Of a DNA stretch of 64,000 nucleotides, positions 45,201 through 57,800 are shown one piece after another. The notes below the pieces were generated by a model, which was not told the origin of the DNA, did no database searches, and saw only the letters and a program-made list of their open reading frames with translations. The position numbers and the translations under genes were made by a program. Each line of letters opens with the position of its first letter. Position 1 is the stretch's first letter. The DNA comes from Andrena cerasifolii (Eukaryota; Arthropoda; Insecta; Hymenoptera; Andrenidae): NCBI RefSeq assembly GCF_050908995.1, contig NC_135121.1, positions 9,424,001 to 9,488,000 on the forward strand. The letters run 5' to 3'.

Positions 45201-48200
45201 GCAGGATTAAGGGCTCGCCCCGCTTAATATTTATGGAGCATGTTGTGCGCGCGGTTTACGCGTGCACCCGCAGACAAACGTTGCATAACTTATGGCCGCG
45301 CGCTAGAAGCTCGACTGGCGCGTCTCGGGGAGCATCATAATTTATATCGTGTAATACACCGCGGGAGATAATGCAGATAATGCTGATCGCCACTAAATGT
45401 TTCATCAACGACGCGAGCTACCGCCGCCGCTCGGCTTGTTTGACGTTCAGCCTGGCCGTTCGCGTAATTATTTAAACAGATTCTGCCAATATTAAAGAGC
45501 CTGCGGATTCTTGTCGCGGCTCGACACCGGTTCGCGGAAGAGCGGCTTCTTCCGTGGAATAGCGATCGGGGAGTTGAAGCGGGGAGAAGCTGTTTCGGGG
45601 ACAAGTTGGTTCAGTTCATTTACGATACAGCCAAGTTACGATTATAAATAGGATTGATCCGTGCCCCGTAACAAGGTCAGCATTCACGTTTGCTCCAGAG
45701 ATTAGTGGTTGTTTGGATTTCAGCGTACAGTTAACGAGGTTTCTAGCACGTAGCCGGGCGCCTCGGTTATTCTTTTCTGCGCGTTATCTCACCTGTGATA
45801 TAACTTCGGTTCACCGAAATCGCTGGCTCGGTAGCGGCAGGTAATCTTCCGCGCATCCTGATCGGCGTAACGGCCGCGGCGATAAGAAGAGGATTGGTTG
45901 CACAGTTTAGGTCAGAGATCTGTCACTAGACAAGGCCCCGTGGAAAATTCTCCGTGAATAGTTGCCCGTCGCTTATCTCTGCGCCTCTCGAAATATCTCG
46001 GCTGGCTATTGTGCGGGGCGCATCAAAGATCGATCGAGCCGAACTTCGATGGAGCTGAAATAAATCGCCGATGACATAACAGGAATATTATCAGAAGGGA
46101 ATTTGATCTTCGTGGAATCCCCGATTGGTTAAAAATTGTATTCTCTTGCTACGGGGTTGTTGGTTAAACAGAACGTTGCCTCCCTTTTCCTAGACGAAAT
46201 TAAGCTCCCGAACTCTTCCCCACCTGTGCCACGAAATTGACATTTTAAATTCTGTTTGTCCTATTAGTCGCGGTACGATAATGATTATAATGGTTCTGTA
46301 TCCACTGATAGAAGACCCGGTGTATTTGTTCGCAATAAAATCGGATTTTCGGGCTTAAGCCGCGATATTCTCGGAAGATCCTGTTTGCTGCGAATAGTAT
46401 CACGCTCCGAGCACGAACCGAGCAATCGGTATCGGGCGTCATTTCGCGCACGAAACGGTTGCACCTTATTTCTCACTAACAAGTCCGACCACGATAAAAC
46501 AGTGACGCTAAGTCCAAGTCGGAATAGCATTTATGGCTGCGACATCTTCGCCGGCAGACTTAAGTGGCCATCGTGATCCCTAATCCGATCATTAGGGCCA
46601 GACATGCTTAAACAAAGGAACAGTCTCGGTAAAACAATGTTTACGGTTGTTTGTCTGGGCAATTAAAATTATTCCCGGCGGCTTTACTGTTTTCCCTCGC
46701 TCGGCACCGTGTCTGTGGCGAAGTGGAATTATTCCGCCTTTAATCAGACGGAGCGCCTTGCCCGGGGGAACGTTCTGAATCTTGCAAGGAGCTTCGAGCT
46801 TTCCGTCTATTTCAGGGCACTGCTTTCGTCCCTTTGTGGTGGTTAATGAAAAGGGGATTAAAATTACGCGAGTACAAATTCTGAAAACATCGCCGCTTCT
46901 TATCGTGGAAGTTAAGAACCGTGCAGAGTGCAGACGAAATCCATCATCCATCCATCAGTTATTCCAATCAGAGGATATTAAAGAAACCCGGTACCCGAAA
47001 CGTGTATCCAAAATCGCCAGATTTATCTAAACAGAAGGGAAAACGAAACCCTATCGGTTCGAAGAATACGAGCCTATACCTGTAACTCCTAAAGTTCCAT
47101 CAAGTCACCAACCTATGGTCACTTTAACCATTCGTTACACGCGCTGTTGTAAAAAGCACAACAGTTGTGAATTTTGTTTTCTTCCCGAAAGCGACTAATC
47201 GGCTTTGAACCGTTTTTAATCCTCTACCTTTGCCTTCTGCACTGTATGAAAAATCTCTGCCTCTTTTACTCGAGTTTTTCAATCTAGATGTATAGGCGTT
47301 GGAGAGAAAAAGTCGCACATCTCTAGTAGAGAGCAACGCGCGCGTAAAATTTCTTTGGCGAAACAGATTCCAAAGTGCAACTATTGTGAGTAAAGTGTCA
47401 CCAAACCAATAGAAGTGAATAAACCAATACTTATTTATAACAGTAGTCGTTTAATCTGTTGCGTATTTTTTCTTTATTAAACACAACTGCATTCCTTTTT
47501 AGTCTTTAATATAAAATTAACTTAAAAAATTTAGAATACCAAACAAAACAAAGAAGGAATCAAATATTAAAACAAAAATGCACTATAAAATCGCGATGTA
47601 AAAACTACCCCGCGCGTATAACCATATTATAAAATGTAACGCGTGTAACGAACGGTTAAAGATCCTCAAAATCCCCCTGCACCTCCCCGAAAGAACACCC
47701 TTTTCCTCTAAACCCTCGTGATCCAATCTACCACGCAACGTCCAACACGATCTCTTTTCGTTTCGTTGAAACGAAGAAGCGCGCCATCCAAACCACCACC
47801 CCCTCGATCAGAGAGCAGCCACCCTCCAGAAACTGCAGAAACAAACCACCCCCGAGAGGTATCGCTGCCCCAAAGAGCAATACGGAGATCGCTGCAGGAG
47901 TCGCGAGGCCCAGGGACTCGGGTGATCGCGAGGAAAGCGATCGCGGCCGTTATCGCTTGGCTGGTAATCGCGGGTGGCGGGCTTCGACACATCGGAGATC
48001 TCGCGCAGAAGCAATGGAGCGGGTCGGACGGTGCGCGAGACAAGCCGCTATCAGACGAAGGACGTAGGTGGTGCGACCCGCGCCGAATCCATCGGATTTA
48101 GTTAATGTCCAGCGCTCCGTGGACTCGGATATCGCACCGTCTCCAACCAACCATGACAGAGACGCTGTCACGCAGCTGAGCCATCCGCGCAGCAATCCCT

Positions 48201-48289
48201 CTGCTGCTCTTCCAACGAGGCACCTCCTATCGGGACCTGTAACCCCGCGACCGATCGATATATACCAGTTCGGACAGAGCGAAGAAAGC
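39289..48289. other. Long non-coding stretch between the two divergent genes
   Basis: This spans the 5' side of the minus-strand gene and the 5' side of the FLVCR gene. No coding exon is supported. The part from 40600 to 43000 is AT-rich with a perfect 18-bp hairpin at 42470-42512. The part from 47400 to 47650 is also AT-rich. The GC-rich rise at 47700-48290 may be promoter DNA. Confidence 0.35.
42470..42512. repeat. Perfect 18-bp hairpin
   Basis: TAAATTTTTGTATCTGTA at 42470-42487 is followed by a 7-nt spacer and its exact reverse complement at 42495-42512. A further diverged copy of the GTATCTGTAAATTTT word follows near 42550. It could be a stem-loop or the remains of a small palindromic element. 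Confidence 0.75.
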
Positions 48290-48741
48290 GGCAAATCTCG
48301 CGGCACCTCGCTTCGAACTTGCCCATACGGCACCGACTTTTTCAGCGGCCGCAACACCGATGCCACGTTGACAGACGCTCGCGAGACTTCCGCCTTGAGT
48401 CTCATCGATCGGCAGATCGATCCCGCGGGTAGGGAGGCCCGATCTTCCCTTCCGACCGTCCCGGCCAAGGAGCACCGCGGATCGGAGACTCCAGTGGCGC
48501 CTGGTCGAGCAAAACGACGCTGTTTTGAACGTGTGACCGGCGTAAATCAGTCACGCGATCCACGTGGAGTCGGCTGCGACCGTTTCTGTCGCGCTCCCTC
48601 CAGGAAAACGAGGAGGAACGCTGAATTCGTGGAAAAGTTTTTCGCTGACGAGAACGCGTTGCTGTATATGACGTACCGCGGGAAGTGGATCGGGGGATCG
48701 AAAAAATCGGTGGATAGAGATCGGCGCGGTCTACTTGCGAG
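48290..48741 (+). other. Possible non-coding first exon of the FLVCR gene
   Basis: A strong donor (GCGAG then GTAAGT) ends a GC-rich segment at 48741. A TATATA word lies at about 48257-48263. A pyrimidine-rich acceptor (ATTCCTTTTCAG) at 51682 would receive it and leave an untranslated leader before the ATG at 51813. The open frame in this segment (225 codons starting with ATG at 48068) meets a stop soon after that splice, so I read it as untranslated. The start is a guess. Confidence 0.3.
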
Positions 48742-50212
48742 GTAAGTCTTGTTGTTATTGGTCGCATTGGGTATCCCGCTTTTCAGCGGCGGTTTGGGAA
48801 AGTTTTTATTTTCATGGGTGGATACTTTAAAGTGTTTTGTACCGATGGAATTAATTAGGGGTGGCTGGATAATGATATAAATTTCAGCAGGAATGTTATC
48901 GAAATCATTGTTGAGTTTAAAGGAGCGAACGTTTGGTAAAATTATTTTCAGCCACGAGGAAAGATCGAGGCACGGTTCGGAGCATTTGTTTTTTCCGTCC
49001 ACTTTGTATCAAATCCTTTCGCTGCTAGGTATTGTTCGCGTCCTTCGTACAGCAACCAATTAGTGGCGCGGGAAACACCTTCAAAAGCCCGTCACGGTAA
49101 TTTGAACTAGCAACTCCGCTGGTAATAGAAAGGCAATCGCAGAAAGTTCGTTCCGGCGAAGCTTTATTAAATCTCCTTTACCATCCCACTGGATGATTCG
49201 TTTCGAAAATGCCTGTGTCTTAGCTTCGTTATAACGAGGTTGTCGCACGCTTCCACGATAATTAATTCTACTTTAAAATCCATTTGTGTGAACCGTGATT
49301 CGCGGAGCCTGTAGCCGGAAAGACGACGCAGTTTTGCTCGACAATTTCTGTTAAGGGAACGCGATTCATCGAGCCCTGAAAGTTTCTCCATTCAGCAGAG
49401 CTTCAGACGTACATTTGCTCGAGCGGTGTTACTTTTTAACGGGAACCCGTGGATTCGACGTACCGAGAAAGCAAATGCTCCTCGGGGAGCTGCGAAGAGA
49501 ATCCTGACGTTGATGAAAGCTGATACCAATGAATAATTATCACAGAGACTTCGGTAATTCATTCCACTGGAGCTTCCCACAAGTAGCGACGTCCCCTCCT
49601 GATCTCCATTCCAAATTGGGCTAGAAATTTCACAGCAGTCTTCTATACTCGTGTCGGACACATAAACGATTCCTCCAACCCCATGATCCTTGACCTTAAA
49701 GCCTCGAATTCCCGGCGAAGCTCGCGTTGAATTCGCGATCTAAGGTCCATCGATTTTCTATAAATTCAGCACGTCTTTGGAAGCTCGACCTTTGAAAAAT
49801 CCTTCGGTCGAGGGACGCGAGTGCCTTTCACGCGTGGCCCAGGAACGCTGCACGTCTCCGAAGCGATGAAAGGGGTTCCAAGGGGATCTCCAAAGGAGAC
49901 GATTTTTCTCTCGCAACAATCGTGACAATTTCATTAGCAGTCGATAAGTGTCTGCTCCACGTTTAACACCTACGCCATATGCAATCAGGCCCGTCGTTAT
50001 CGCGCGACGTGGCTGCATTTTTATCAATATTATCGTCACGGTTCGATATTTTTATTCCTCTGCTCGGAGACGTTGCACCATGAGATGAATTCGCAGAGGA
50101 ATTTCGTGGTAGGGAATTTGCAAGGCGGTTTAAACCGCCAACATTTGGGGTAGCCTGGTTGTGGAATTAATATTCAGTGAACTGGGTGATGATGTGTTGC
50201 TGTTTTTTTAGA
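48742..50212. other. Probable 5' UTR intron without other features
   Basis: If the leader model is right, this is the first part of a 2.9-kb intron. I see no exon and no repeat in it. Confidence 0.3.
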
Positions 50213-50600
50213 TTAAATTGAGGGGTCATTCCACTGTGAAGTCGTGAAAGATTGTCACTTTTTAGGATTTATTTTTTCGGAAACGGTACGTCCAACGTAA
50301 ATAATCTTTGTTCTGTTTATTAATACACTTATTGCTAGTATAAAAAAAAATTATTTTACATTTTTAACAGTTTTTTTTTTAAATTATATATCGCACTCAA
50401 GTAAGCGGCTTGAAAAAGCGATGTAATGCTGGTGCGGGTGATCCCGGGAGAACGATGCGTCGCAAAGAAAAAATTCAAAGCGTGGTGTAATTATTAGTAT
50501 ACGTATCGTTGGAAGCAGAATTACTTTGACTGATAAAAAATTAACAAAATGGCGGAGGTTTGAAGTTTAAGTGTTGAAAATAATGGTGCACTTGTCAATC
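50213..50600. mobile_element. Diverged half-copy of the TTAA foldback family
   Basis: From the TTAA at 50213 the sequence runs GGGGTCATTCCACTGTGAA and follows the order of the left arm of the element at 24217. The shared words include GGTGATCCCGG-like and AATTAACAAAATGGCG. No matching inverted arm with a TTAA end can be seen on the right, so it is either a truncated copy or was overwritten by the inverted repeat that follows. Confidence 0.55.
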
Positions 50601-50691
50601 ATTTTGCCTTGTAAAAATTATGAAATTGTTAATCGTAAAAGCTTTCCGAGGTCCCTGTGATACCCACTGGTGTGCTGAATAACGTGTGAAA

Positions 50692-51042
50692 ATTTCAGAA
50701 TGATTCCTCCTGATTACAACGCAATTTTTGTTGACTGCCCAAATTCACTCCAAGTGGGTGAAATTAGCCCGTGAAAATTCGGCTGTTTTTCGATTTTCTG
50801 TTATAACTCGCGAACTGTAAGAAATAGAAAAAAAGTTTCAAGACAAAAGTTACTTCTTTTAATTAGATCTATCATTTGGTAAAATAATTATTTTACAGTT
50901 CACGAGTTATAACAGAAAATCTGAAAATAACCGGATTTTCAGGGGTCAATTACATCTCCTGAGAGTGAATTTGGGCAGCAAACACAAATTCCGTTGTAAT
51001 CAGGAGGAAATCCCCTACGTATTCACAGAGTTTCAGAATTTT
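50692..51042. repeat. Inverted repeat pair in the FLVCR leader intron
   Basis: The arm at 50692-50820 and the arm at 50893-51042 are inverted copies at about 75-80% by eye. They share CTGTTATAACTCG, TCCTCCTGATTACAACG and GCCCAAATTCACTC. The spacer is about 70 bp. It looks like an older foldback element nested in or beside the previous one. Confidence 0.65.
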
Positions 51043-51682
51043 TTGAATTTCCGAGTTCGGGATGTTCCCTTGTAAGTTAAAGCGATCCCTGTGAATTCAC
51101 ATAAGTTTCATAATCCTCCTTCAAATCTCTGTGCAAACTGCTTAGTAAGATTGATCGATAAGGCTCTCTTTATCTGCATTCAAAATTGGTTTGGTTAAGT
51201 CTCACGTCGCATCGACAACTTCGTCACAGTCGGAAGTACGGAGGCATACGTGAATTAGCTATGAGCGATGGAGGACAATGCCCCGAGGGCATCTCCAAAA
51301 CGCGTACGTGTGACTTGTCGGCAGATTTCCTAACGCTATCAGATCTACCTCTGCGATAGTACGCCAGCTCAAAATCTGCCACCCACTTTTTCGTTAACAA
51401 TTCAGAAGTCAATATAAGAATATACAAAAAAAAAAAGAAAACACTGTAGTTTGGAGAATGCTCGAGAGTTGTCTTGGATATATTTCCCCACTTGGCACAC
51501 CCGAATTCATTGTCCCAGTCCCTAAAGAACACGGCTCGAAGAGGCAAGTCTGCGCGCCACTAATTGGTACTCAGAGCCGCGCGAAATCATTAAGATTTCT
51601 GTAGCTCTGCTTAATGGAGGGAAATCTCAAGGACGTGGGCTTCTCCAGCCGCTGTCTAACCGCGTCGAAAATTCCTTTTCAG

Positions 51683-51812
51683 ACACCAAGTCGAGGAAGC
51701 TTCGAAATTCTGAAGGGGAGGACAAGCGGGGCTAGAAGTCGAAGCATCCCAAAGTGTCGCGAAATTGGCCCCGGCTAATCTGCCCGACGTTAGCCGCTCT
51801 CTCGAGCGGATT
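51683..51812 (+). other. Probable 5' UTR directly upstream of the FLVCR start codon
   Basis: An acceptor-like ATTCCTTTTCAG ends at 51682. A stop codon in the frame of the ATG lies at 51711, so the protein cannot extend upstream within this segment. The sequence CTCGAGCGGATT precedes the ATG. Confidence 0.45.
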
Positions 51813-51890
51813 ATGGAACCGGACTCAAAAATGGCGAAAACAACCGCGGACTACGTTAAGGCCGTGGAAAGCGGCGTGCAGCCGACTCAG
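51813..51890 (+). CDS. FLVCR: FLVCR exon 1: cytosolic N-terminus
   Basis: It encodes 26 residues with no membrane segment (MEPDSKMAKTTADYVKAVES at the start) and ends in CAG before GTGACT in phase 0. A second Met at residue 7 is an alternative start. Confidence 0.75.
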
Positions 51891-54800
51891 GTGACTAAGG
51901 GAACACTCTTTCCGGACGAAAGGCTGCTAGGAAGCTTCTGTTGACCCTGTCGATTCGAAACCGAACTCTTACAACTAAGTCGTACCGCCTGGCGATTCCA
52001 GTGTCGAATGCATTTAAATGTTTCCCCTCCCACGAAACGTTAATAAAGTCGTTTAAAATAAAAACAGTCTCATCGTTTCGCGTTCGGAACCTGAGTCATC
52101 GGTATCGTGAGTCGAAACGGAGCTTCGAAACGGCACGGATCGAGAGTTTGTTTGAAGAAACAGCTGTTACAGGGCAATGGAAGTAATTGCTATCGGGTGT
52201 CGATGTTGCATTTTAGCGATCAAAGCGAACGAGATAAGTTTTTCTTTGGTATCTCGAGCGAGACGAGCTTCCTTTTCCAGTTCGAAAAAAACACTTTGCA
52301 ATGAATCAGTGCTTCGCGAGGAACTCAGGCTCGGAAGAACTTAGATTCGAGGGAACTCGGGATCCAGAACACACTTGTGCTCCGAGAGAGCTGAGAAATG
52401 CGATTCGCGTAACAGGTGTGCCTTGCCTCCTCGATTTCAGGTAACCGAGACAAAGGTTTACAAGAAGCGATGGCTGATGCTGGTGATCTTCGTACTGTAC
52501 AGCGCCAGCAACGCGATGCAATGGATCCAGTACAGCATCATCGCGAACATCGTGATGAAGTATTACAACGTCAGCAGCTTTTCGGTGGACATGACGAGCA
52601 TGATATACATGATAACCTACATTCCGTTCATATTCCCAGCCAGTTATCTTCTCGACAGATATGTAAGTACAACAATCACAGCGATCCCTTTACCCCACTG
52701 ATTAGCGGATCTCTCCAAACAGCAGCGTCCCACCAGACGCTGTCGCAGAATGTTCCATAAAATGCTCGTTCTTCGCGCGCTAATGATTAATCGGAATACA
52801 GCGGCGAGCACCTCGAACTAATTAAGGGGTTACGCCACCCCGAGGCGCTCGAAACAGCACTAAACTAGACGAATTTTTTTTACCGATACTATGAGCTTGA
52901 AAATTATTTATTTTCTTCTTGTGGGTAGAGCATGCATTAGTGCATATATTGTATAAATACTGTACAAAAATATTAAAAATTGACCGAGTTATTTGTTCTC
53001 CCGCGAAGCTCGTCCGCCGTTACACGCGTGACTAACCTAACAAACTTATAACGAACATGTTCGTCTGAAATCAAAAACCCGATGATTTTCGTGTTCCTTA
53101 ATAAAATACCTACGATGTAGCATAGGGATTTGAGGAAAAAAAATTTATTGCACAAATGAGAGCAAAGTGAAAAAAATTATACGTTTTTCACATGAAAAAA
53201 TTAATTTAAACCAGTAATTATATACGAATGGGGTGTAGGATGGAAAAACTGATATGCTACATCGTAGATAATGCCATTAAGAATATGCGTGCGAAGTTTG
53301 AACTAAATCGGACAAATAGTTTTGGAGATATTTGATAGATCATCTTTGAAAATGTAGTTTCGAGAAAAACGCAAAAGGAGAAAAGTAGAATGGTCGCTAC
53401 CTGCTGCGGAATATCGACATCCGCGCCTCGTTGAAAGCCAATAACTCGGCTATTTTGGGGAATTTTTTGCGTCTACAATGACTTAAATTATTCTTAAAAC
53501 TTCACGTAATAAGAAAATGCAAAGAAAAAAAACTCGTGTTCTCAAAACTTTCAGGGTGGCGTAACCCCTTAATCAAACTCCATTCCGCGCGTAATCTAAT
53601 CTATTTTCGCATCGAGACCAGACAGACGTGTCACGTGGAATGCGTGCAAGAAAAGTGTGCATCTTTCGTCGCGTTAGAAGGCCATTGATAACGGTGGAAG
53701 AAGAAGAAAAAGAGTAATTAAAACGTATGAGTCGGCAAACAGATTGAGTTCGACGTTGTTGACTTCTCCTTTGATCCAGCCTCTTGAACTGGACAATCGA
53801 GCGCAACTTCGAAAACACTGTCTGGACTTTATCGCGCTCCTCGTGCCGTTGGCGACGCGCACGCAGGTTCTAATTACTCGATAATTAATTCGATCTACTG
53901 TCGCTAAAGGTCCGAGGAAAGTTTCGAAACGCTCGATTGTAGCTGCGGCCAAGTTAGGGAGGATTAATGGATCGGGACGCTGCAAGTTTATCAGCTGGAG
54001 GAGATATTTTATAAGTTAAGGGGAAACGATGTCCCGCGAACAATAAACTTTACTGCAATTCCTTACTCTTACAGTTTAATAGTTTCTAATAGCACGGGAT
54101 AACCCGGGAAGACGAAGGTGTTTCAGATTCTCTGTTTCCACTGTTTAAGGGGACATTCTCATTAATTCTGAACAACGAATAAATAAAGGCCTTAAATTTG
54201 TTTGCTGCAAGTTGTTTAGTATTTACAAAATTCCTCAGGATCACCTACCTACTACATCTACTTTTTAACGATTGGATAAGAATGTCCCCTTAAGGGGAGG
54301 TTCCGGTCTAAAAGTTGATTTTTTTTATTTCATTTTTCGAATGTTCAACCTTTTAGGAATGCGTGTTTAAAAGGATTTGTTCGGCACTCGCGTAAAATTT
54401 TAAACGCGTTTTTCTCGAAAGAGTGTTCTCGAAACGGTGGGACCTGTATCTCCAAAAGTTATTATCCGATTCGACTGAAACTTTTTTTATTTCGAAGAAT
54501 ATACTTCTGGCTAGGGAGGAGACCAGAACAAATACAAAAATTACATTTTTTTTAGAAAATAACGACACTTGAAGTTTGAAATCACTTTTTTCCTATATTT
54601 TTCATTCTTTCAACGCCTTTGAAAATTATAAATTTTTATTTTTTTTTATTTTTTCTGGTTTTCCCACTAGCCAGAAGTATATTCTTCAAAATAAAAAAAG
54701 TTTCTCCCCTTAAGAGAAATTTGAATTTCTCCAAGGACTTGAGACTTCTCGAGCCTCCAGTGGTCACTTTGGTCACAAAGTTAGCTTCGCATATGATATC

Positions 54801-57800
54801 ATTTATATAACTTCTTAGTTTTATTGGATAAGTAGTTTTCTTGAGTAAGCACAAGAGGGGCGGTTCGCTCGAAGACTTCCACAGTTAATGGATCCATCAG
54901 TAGAAGTAGTAGTAGTGAGGGAAAAAAGTCAGACAGACCACTGGAGGGTGAAATGAGAATGTTAGACCTGAAGATTGATAGGGGGATGTTTTTTCAGGGC
55001 CTCAGGTTCGCTGCCCTGGCAGGAGCGATTGGTACCACCCTTGGGTCCTGGATCAAAGTGTTGAGCGTCAGCCCGGACCTGTTCTGGGTGACTTTTATTG
55101 GTCAAACGTTGGTCGCTGTCAGCCAAAGCTTTGTCCTATCGGTACCAGCCCGTTTGGCTGCTGTTTGGTTCGGTCCAGATCAGGTCAGCAGCGCGTGCAG
55201 TATCGGGGTTTTTGGAAATCAGGTCAGTAGCTGCTTCCTCCGAGGCTCTTCAATGATTTTCCAGTGGCACGCCCGCGCGTCCACCCTTTTCCCTTGCATG
55301 CTACGGCTTCACGTATCGCGAGATGATAGAGCTCCTGGACAATTCTAACGTCCTGCAGACATTGTGCGCAATGAGGGATGGAAATGCCGCCTCGCATTTC
55401 GTTCTAGTATTCAGAATGAATAAGAAAAACTATAAATATACTTTGTATGAATTTTCGAGCCTTAACAACCCTTTTCCCATTCGACGTACACCTCCTAACA
55501 ATGGCTTGCGGCTCAAGAAATGTCACAGGAGCTCGAAAAAATAGTTGAGAAGCAAAAAATATTTTCGTTCAATGGGAATTTTGTAGCTACGCATCGAGCT
55601 AATGGAATTACAGTAGCTATTACATTGAATAAGAAGCAGAACTCTATTCCATCAAGGGATGTATTCCAAACAGATGCCCACCATCCAGTTAATGAATAAA
55701 TGAATCCCGCTATCCCCATTGTTAAAGCGTTGACAAGTGGCAACGGTTTGTAAATGAAGCTCGAGTGCGTACTACCTGCTGGGTGGAAGGGTAAAAATCT
55801 AATTCGTGGGACAGGGTCGGTGGCGAGTTAAGCTGTTACGTGATTAGCTGGGAAACCAAGCCGAACCGTGCACCCACGTTTAATTTCGTAACAGCGACAC
55901 TGGGGGGCCCGGGCCCCCAGCCATCGAATTAAACCGTCGTGTTTCAGAGAGCGTGCCGATCTAAGCGCACCCCCGTCGCCCCATACCGTTTGCCCGAGGT
56001 GCAAATTCCACTCGATTAGTTTCTTTTCCGCTTCCTCCTTCAAAATACCCTACGCTCCAACAGCATTGTTTGCGCAAAGTTGCTGCATTACCGCGGGCAC
56101 GGTAGTAAAACGAGAAACTCCCCCTTTGGATCGCGTCGACTTTAAAGTCAGACACCACATGCCCCATGAATCATGCTGGAATTAGCGACTGTCTGAATTC
56201 CCGACGTGAAAATTGATGGCAAACTATTTTCTTAACGATAAAAAGTGAAAGGGACCTCGTTGGAAATCGCGAGACTGGTTTATCCTCGTTTCCAAGCTGA
56301 GGCTTAAATATTACAAAATGTCCCTTGCGCGACCTCGTTTCGGATTGTTTAACTATTCAACTCGTGGAAAAGAATATCTGCACTGACAGATAAATTCCTA
56401 TCGTACGCTGTTATTTAAAGCTACTCGGGAAGTGAGCGAGAGTGGCTCGCGAGTAGTTGAATTAGAATGGCCATTGTTCGATTATTTTCTACGGTGCTTG
56501 AGGCACGAAATGGGCCTGAACGATTCTTGACCTTGTTCGTAAGCGGTGTTTTCGACGTGTCGTGCAACTTTGCCCGCGGTTCTGTCGAGCTTTCGAGAGC
56601 GGAACTCTCGTGATGAGCTGAAAAGAATAATGATCTCTCGCTTCCTTGGAATAACAATAATGGACGTCGCGCGTTTCACCGTCCGCCAGTGGCAATCCCG
56701 CCACGAGTTCACTGTATTTCGTACAACGCTCGTGGACAAAAATATCGGCGATTCCTTTCTTATCGAAATTTTTCAAGTTGCCCCTCGTCTCTTGGGGTAA
56801 CGCCAAGTTCGAATGAAAAAGAATGTGTTTCGCTCGTTTACCCACCGTTATCTTCTTTCATCCTCATTTTTTTTTTTAATAGGAACGCATTATTGCTATT
56901 GTTTACAGCTGGGCATAGCTATCGGTTTCCTTTTTCCACCGATGCTGGTGCCAAACAGCGATGATCCCAGCGTTATCGGACGAGGCATGCAAGTCATGTT
57001 TTACATCGTGGCGGCTTTCACTACGATCATTCTGGGTCTCATTATTCTGTGTACGTATCGCGATAGTAAATTGTACGTGAAGGGGAAAAATTAGGGAATG
57101 TCACAAAACAGCTTTATTGAGAAACTTAAGTTTTAATACTTTCGTCTACACACCTATCCGTAAAGAATTTAATTTTCTTATATAATTTTATAAACACCTA
57201 TCAATGAATTTAATTTTCTTACATAATTTTCTTCTTAAATAATTCCTTGTTTCACCTGGACTACAGGAGCTTAGGACGAGGAGATTCCGTAGGTATTTCG
57301 TTCCGGTGTAAAGTGGACATTTCCTGTTTTTAATCAGTATATCAAATCTGTAACCTTACGGGGGTATTTAAGCTTTATAACCCTTTGTGATTCGACAGTT
57401 CTGTCCGAGTTGCCATCGACGAAATATGCTACAGATCACAAAGTAACGAAAAATGGACATTCCCTGTTTTTCCCCCTTACCCTTCACATTAATATCGAGC
57501 CAATTAACGAGTTAGTCGTCGATCTCTGTCACTAGCTGCAATCGCAGTTTTCTTTTTAAGCCAAAGTGCGACAGATCAGGAAGATACATTCTTCTAGATC
57601 GTTGATTTCAGTGAGCTGTCTTTTTACAGTTTTCAAGTCTGAGCCACCGCTGCCTCCAAGCCCAGCCCAGGCTGTGCAAAGGGACGCAGATGGGACGGAG
57701 AGTTTCTTCCAGTCTGTTAAGAAGTTAGTGACCAATGCTGGCTACTTGTTGCTGTTGCTGAGTTACGGTATCAACGTTGGCATCTTCTACGCTATCAGCA

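Noticed and set aside
48068..48745. 225-codon ATG frame on the plus strand
   Set aside because: GC-rich DNA with open frames on both strands, no domain, and a stop soon after the likely splice. I treat it as untranslated leader or chance.
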